The translations under genes were made by a program, and so were the position numbers. Below, piece after piece: positions 61,325 through 64,000 of a DNA stretch of 64,000 nt (position 1 is the first letter of the stretch; each line of letters opens with the position of its first letter). This stretch comes from Paenibacillus tyrphae (GTDB lineage Bacteria > Bacillota > Bacilli > Paenibacillales > NBRC-103111), in NCBI RefSeq assembly GCF_027925525.1, contig NZ_BSDJ01000034.1, positions 1 through 64,000 on the forward strand, in the 5' to 3' direction. Under the pieces are notes generated by a model. That model had not been told where the DNA came from, did no database searches, and saw only the letters and a list, made by a program, of their open reading frames with translations.

Positions 61325-62026
61325 TCATTCCAGCAATCCCAACTTTTCATACATCTTTACCGAGACGACGCCGCTGGGTGCCAAGCGGTGATCGCGTTGA
61401 AATTGTTTTACGGCCGCGGTTGTATTGGAGCGGAACTTGCCGTTGCATATTCCATTGAAATAACCGGCGCTTTTCAAACGGGACTGAATGAGCTGCACGT
61501 CACCTCCGACGTCGCCCTCCGCCAAATCTCTCGGTTCATGATTCGGATCTCCCAATACATGCCCGTAAATTTTTACTACGGTGCCGAGCGGAATCATGTC
61601 ATATAATTCAATGACATCGCGATTGCGCATGCGGATGCAGCCGTGGCTCAAATGCTGCCCAATGGAGTGGGGCTTGTTGGTCCCGTGAATACCGTAATAT
61701 CCCCAAGGAACGTTCAGACCAAGCCAACGCGGGCCAAAGGAAGGCCCCCAATCTTTTCCCTTATAAATAACCTGATATTCTCCAACCGGAGTAGGAGTGG
61801 ATGGATTGCCGACGGCAATGGGATATGTTTTGAACCGCTGTCCATAGGCCCACACAACGAGTTGATGACGTTGAGGGTAAACCTCAATCGTATACATTCC
61901 ATGATCAGCCACAATCGGTAAGGGCGGGTCATCATTGGGAGCCGCATGAGCCATTTCATGAGCCACGGTCAAAATCAGCAAAGCTATGGTGATGGTTCGC
62001 AGCAGAAGGGAACGAAGATTTCGCAT
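61325..62026 (-). CDS. L,D-transpeptidase (YkuD) with C-terminal peptidoglycan-binding domain
   Basis: The 233-aa exported enzyme has a signal peptide (LLLRTITIALLILTVAHEM), a YkuD domain (about 40-165) with HGTNKPHSIGQHLSHGCIRM including the catalytic Cys, and a PG_binding_1 domain (about 175-232, DVQLIQSRLKSAGYFNG). It forms 3-3 peptide cross-links or trims the wall, often in spores. ATG 62026 is chosen because GGAG lies 8 bases upstream; ATG 62089 would add 21 residues without a site. Single gene. Confidence 0.92.
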   Translation of the reverse strand: MRNLRSLLLRTITIALLILTVAHEMAHAAPNDDPPLPIVADHGMYTIEVYPQRHQLVVWAYGQRFKTYPIAVGNPSTPTPVGEYQVIYKGKDWGPSFGPRWLGLNVPWGYYGIHGTNKPHSIGQHLSHGCIRMRNRDVIELYDMIPLGTVVKIYGHVLGDPNHEPRDLAEGDVGGDVQLIQSRLKSAGYFNGICNGKFRSNTTAAVKQFQRDHRLAPSGVVSVKMYEKLGLLE

Positions 62027-62446
62027 TTTTTTGTCTCCGGAAGTGAAATTTAACCTGTTTTTTAGGTTATCCATATGGTGGAAGTTCATTCATCATGATT
62101 GGATGTTATGGACAACAAGTCCTGAATTTGGCCTCCTGTGCTATTTCACGCGTTGAGCGTGCTCGTATGTTGCTTCTGAATTGCGTATTCAGATCATCAA
62201 CGAATGCTTATTTGTAAACCGTGCCTAATCGGTTTGAATTTATCTTCACCCCCAAGCATGGTTCTAAGAAATGCAAAGCTTTTTATATTCAAGGCCCGAC
62301 CGCCACCCCATCCCTCAGCACGTAAACATCAGTCATCAAAGAAGCAAAATTCGTCAGTTGCCGTATATCTCGCTTAACCTTATAATGTTCGGATAATACA
62401 TCTTACGAATCCGTTCATTATGCGGAACTACTGGAGGAGAGAAGAA
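62027..62446. other. Intergenic region between L,D-transpeptidase and sensor kinase
   Basis: 420 bases between divergent genes. One clear promoter (62358-62386) is seen. Nothing else recognised. Confidence 0.5.
62358..62386 (+). promoter_or_regulatory. Promoter of the sensor kinase gene
   Basis: TTGCCG, a 17-base spacer and TATAAT (62381-62386), 60 bases before the start codon. Confidence 0.65.
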
Positions 62447-64000
62447 GTGCGCCTGTGGCAATCGTCGATTTATCTCAACCTGGTTCTAGCCTTCTTGCTG
62501 TCCATTATCCCCATGTACACATTAAGTCTGTATATCAGCTTGTCCGGTGCGGCAAGCGTCCGGGAGGAAATTACGAAATCGATGCAATCCCGGGTTCATT
62601 TCTACTTATCCTCGTTTGAAGCCGAATTGAGCAGGGTGATCAAATCCATGCGGGAGTTTATCAACGATGCGGATTTGTCCATGCTTAGTACTTTGTATCC
62701 GAACATCCCCGCCTATGAACGTTTTACTATGACGAATCGGCTGGAGAGCAAGCTGTTTCTCTTGAATAACTCCAGCCAATATATTGCGAACTCGAAGCTA
62801 TACATCCCCTCGATGGGCATTACGATTCATGGAAGCGGTTACGACGAGAAACCCATCCCGGATGAGGAAATTAGGGACATTCGCTCTGTACAATACAACA
62901 CGCTGTCGCCTTTTACGATGTTGGGCGACCGCCTTCTCATGGGCAGCCTGTTCCCTTTGGGTCTTAACGCCGCGCAATCGCCGACTTCGATCATGAAGGT
63001 GGAAATCCCTGTGCAAAGTCTGAGAAACGTACTTAAGCAAATTCCGCATACAGCGGAAGGAGGGGCCGTCCTATTCGCAAGAGATCAAGACTGGCATATC
63101 GCTTCCGACCAGGGAGAGAGGGACCCCGCGCTTATTCAACAACTAAAGAAGCTGTGGGAGAACCAGGGCAACGATCAAAAGGCAGGCAGCGGCCGCTTCG
63201 AGATTGATAATCGGTTTTATCTCGTCACCTATGAACCATCCGAAATACTGGATGCAACGCTTCTGGTTTACGTGCCGGAGGAACAAATTCTTTATCCCAT
63301 CAGTCACTACTTCGTCATGCTGATCGTGCTGTCCATATTCTCGGTCGCTGTCATTATTTTATTCTCTTATTGGATTTACAGGATGCTCCATAAACCTCTG
63401 CGCGTGCTCGTATCCGCGTTTCGTCGTGTGGAGAACGGCTACATGGACATCTCGATCCCTCATCAGACGGCATTTGAATTCGGCTACTTGTACCGACAAT
63501 TCAATGTCATGCTCAGCCGACTGAATACGCTCATCCAGGAAGTGTATGAGCAGAAGATTCGCAGCCAACGCGCAGAGCTGAAGCAACTGCAATCGCAGAT
63601 CAATCCGCATTTTTTATACAATAGCTTTTTTGTCCTGAAGCGCATGATAGCGGCGGATGATAACAAGAACGCCATTCGCTTTGTCGAGCATCTCGGTAAT
63701 CATTTTCAATACATCACTAGAAATGCGGATGACGCGGTACCGCTGGAAGCGGAATGGCTGCACGCCCGTACGTATACGGACATTCAGATGGCCCGTTTTA
63801 GCAGGAGGCTGCGAACCGATTATATCGGCGAGCCGGGGCCGTATGGATCTGTGCACGTACCGAGGCTCATCATTCAGCCGCTGCTTGAGAATGCCCTCCA
63901 ATACGGTCTGCCAAATAAGATTAAGGATGGCATCATCCGGGTTTCCTTTGCCGTCAAGCGGGGACTGATCTGTATCGCGGTTGAAGACAACGGCGAAGAA
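62447..64000 (+). CDS. YesM-type sensor histidine kinase (3' partial)
   Basis: The frame from GTG 62447 (GGAGGAGAG 8 bases upstream) stays open to the end of the window, 518 codons. Features: first helix (about 8-28), a large extracellular sensor (about 30-285), second helix (about 288-310), HAMP domain (LHKPLRVLVSAFRRVENG) and a His-kinase domain with LQSQINPHFLYNS, the phospho-His at about residue 388. The ATPase domain begins with PRLIIQPLLENALQYG and is cut off by the window end. YesM kinases work with YesN/AraC response regulators and often control sugar ABC transporters. The partner gene should lie just beyond the window. Confidence 0.9.
   Translation, partial: MRLWQSSIYLNLVLAFLLSIIPMYTLSLYISLSGAASVREEITKSMQSRVHFYLSSFEAELSRVIKSMREFINDADLSMLSTLYPNIPAYERFTMTNRLESKLFLLNNSSQYIANSKLYIPSMGITIHGSGYDEKPIPDEEIRDIRSVQYNTLSPFTMLGDRLLMGSLFPLGLNAAQSPTSIMKVEIPVQSLRNVLKQIPHTAEGGAVLFARDQDWHIASDQGERDPALIQQLKKLWENQGNDQKAGSGRFEIDNRFYLVTYEPSEILDATLLVYVPEEQILYPISHYFVMLIVLSIFSVAVIILFSYWIYRMLHKPLRVLVSAFRRVENGYMDISIPHQTAFEFGYLYRQFNVMLSRLNTLIQEVYEQKIRSQRAELKQLQSQINPHFLYNSFFVLKRMIAADDNKNAIRFVEHLGNHFQYITRNADDAVPLEAEWLHARTYTDIQMARFSRRLRTDYIGEPGPYGSVHVPRLIIQPLLENALQYGLPNKIKDGIIRVSFAVKRGLICIAVEDNGEE

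Noticed and set aside
1-64000. CRISPR arrays, tRNA or rRNA genes, prophage
   Set aside because: No regularly spaced repeats, no tRNA cloverleaf or rRNA conserved blocks and no phage structural genes were seen.

Overview
The window looks like chromosome from an endospore-forming, low-to-moderate-GC Gram-positive of the Paenibacillaceae, most likely Paenibacillus or a close relative. The reasons are a GerA-family germination operon, the sporulation-type diadenylate cyclase CdaS, a copper-amine-oxidase-like stalk-domain secreted protein, a YesM-type sensor kinase, a XerS-like single recombinase, Bacillus-type Zur boxes and strong AGGAGG ribosome binding sites. There are no rRNA, tRNA or CRISPR loci. 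GC content was not computed, but 43.8-44.4 kb and 50.3-60.2 kb read visibly more AT-rich than the rest.

Layout. 0-3.5 kb: the last module (C-A-T-TE) of a nonribosomal peptide synthetase whose hand-read specificity code predicts Glu. 3.6-7.9 kb: nnrE-nnrD fusion, a PASTA pseudokinase and a xerS-like recombinase, with three 28-bp dif-like sites. 8.1-11.1 kb: gntR-ilvD and a PCYCGC lipoprotein. 11.4-16.3 kb: a compact operon of carrier protein, ATP-grasp ligase, glycosyltransferase-like protein, ABC ATPase and BtrH-like protein, resembling the acyl-carrier side-chain machinery of butirosin; its product is unknown. 16.4-20.1 kb: padR-MFS efflux, arylamine N-acetyltransferase, aldo/keto reductase. 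20.4-21.5 kb: a decayed arsR-acr3-arsC operon. 21.6-25.3 kb: membrane proteins, a fatty-acid-hydroxylase-like protein, cdaS, a TipAS MerR regulator and a YqaE peptide.

25.5-34.4 kb is a self-contained PTS locus: PRD activator, EIIA, EIIB, EIIC (ascorbate/UlaA type), three putative catabolic enzymes (phosphotriesterase-like, creatininase-like, SIS) and its own HPr and Enzyme I. 34.5-36.3 kb: AraC-SDR pair. 36.6-43.7 kb: a nickel/oligopeptide-type ABC importer (two permeases, two ATPases, lipoprotein) followed by two methyltransferases, preceded by two close matches to the Zur operator. This suggests zinc-starvation-induced uptake of a metal complex.

43.8-49.1 kb: an orphan AT-rich PD-(D/E)XK-like gene, a GNAT, a stalk protein, a Bcr-type MFS and a TetR/membrane-protein operon. 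49.3-55.9 kb: CPBP protease, ECF sigma and anti-sigma genes, a damaged second copy of that block, and a Tn4430-like tnpI/tnpA transposon remnant into which the second copy has been placed. 56.0-60.2 kb: gerA-gerC-gerB plus a small fourth gene. 60.3-61.3 kb: two gene fragments (xdhA-like and yetF-like) meeting at a deletion scar. 61.3-64 kb: an L,D-transpeptidase and a divergent sensor kinase running off the window; this kinase has no in-window stop codon.
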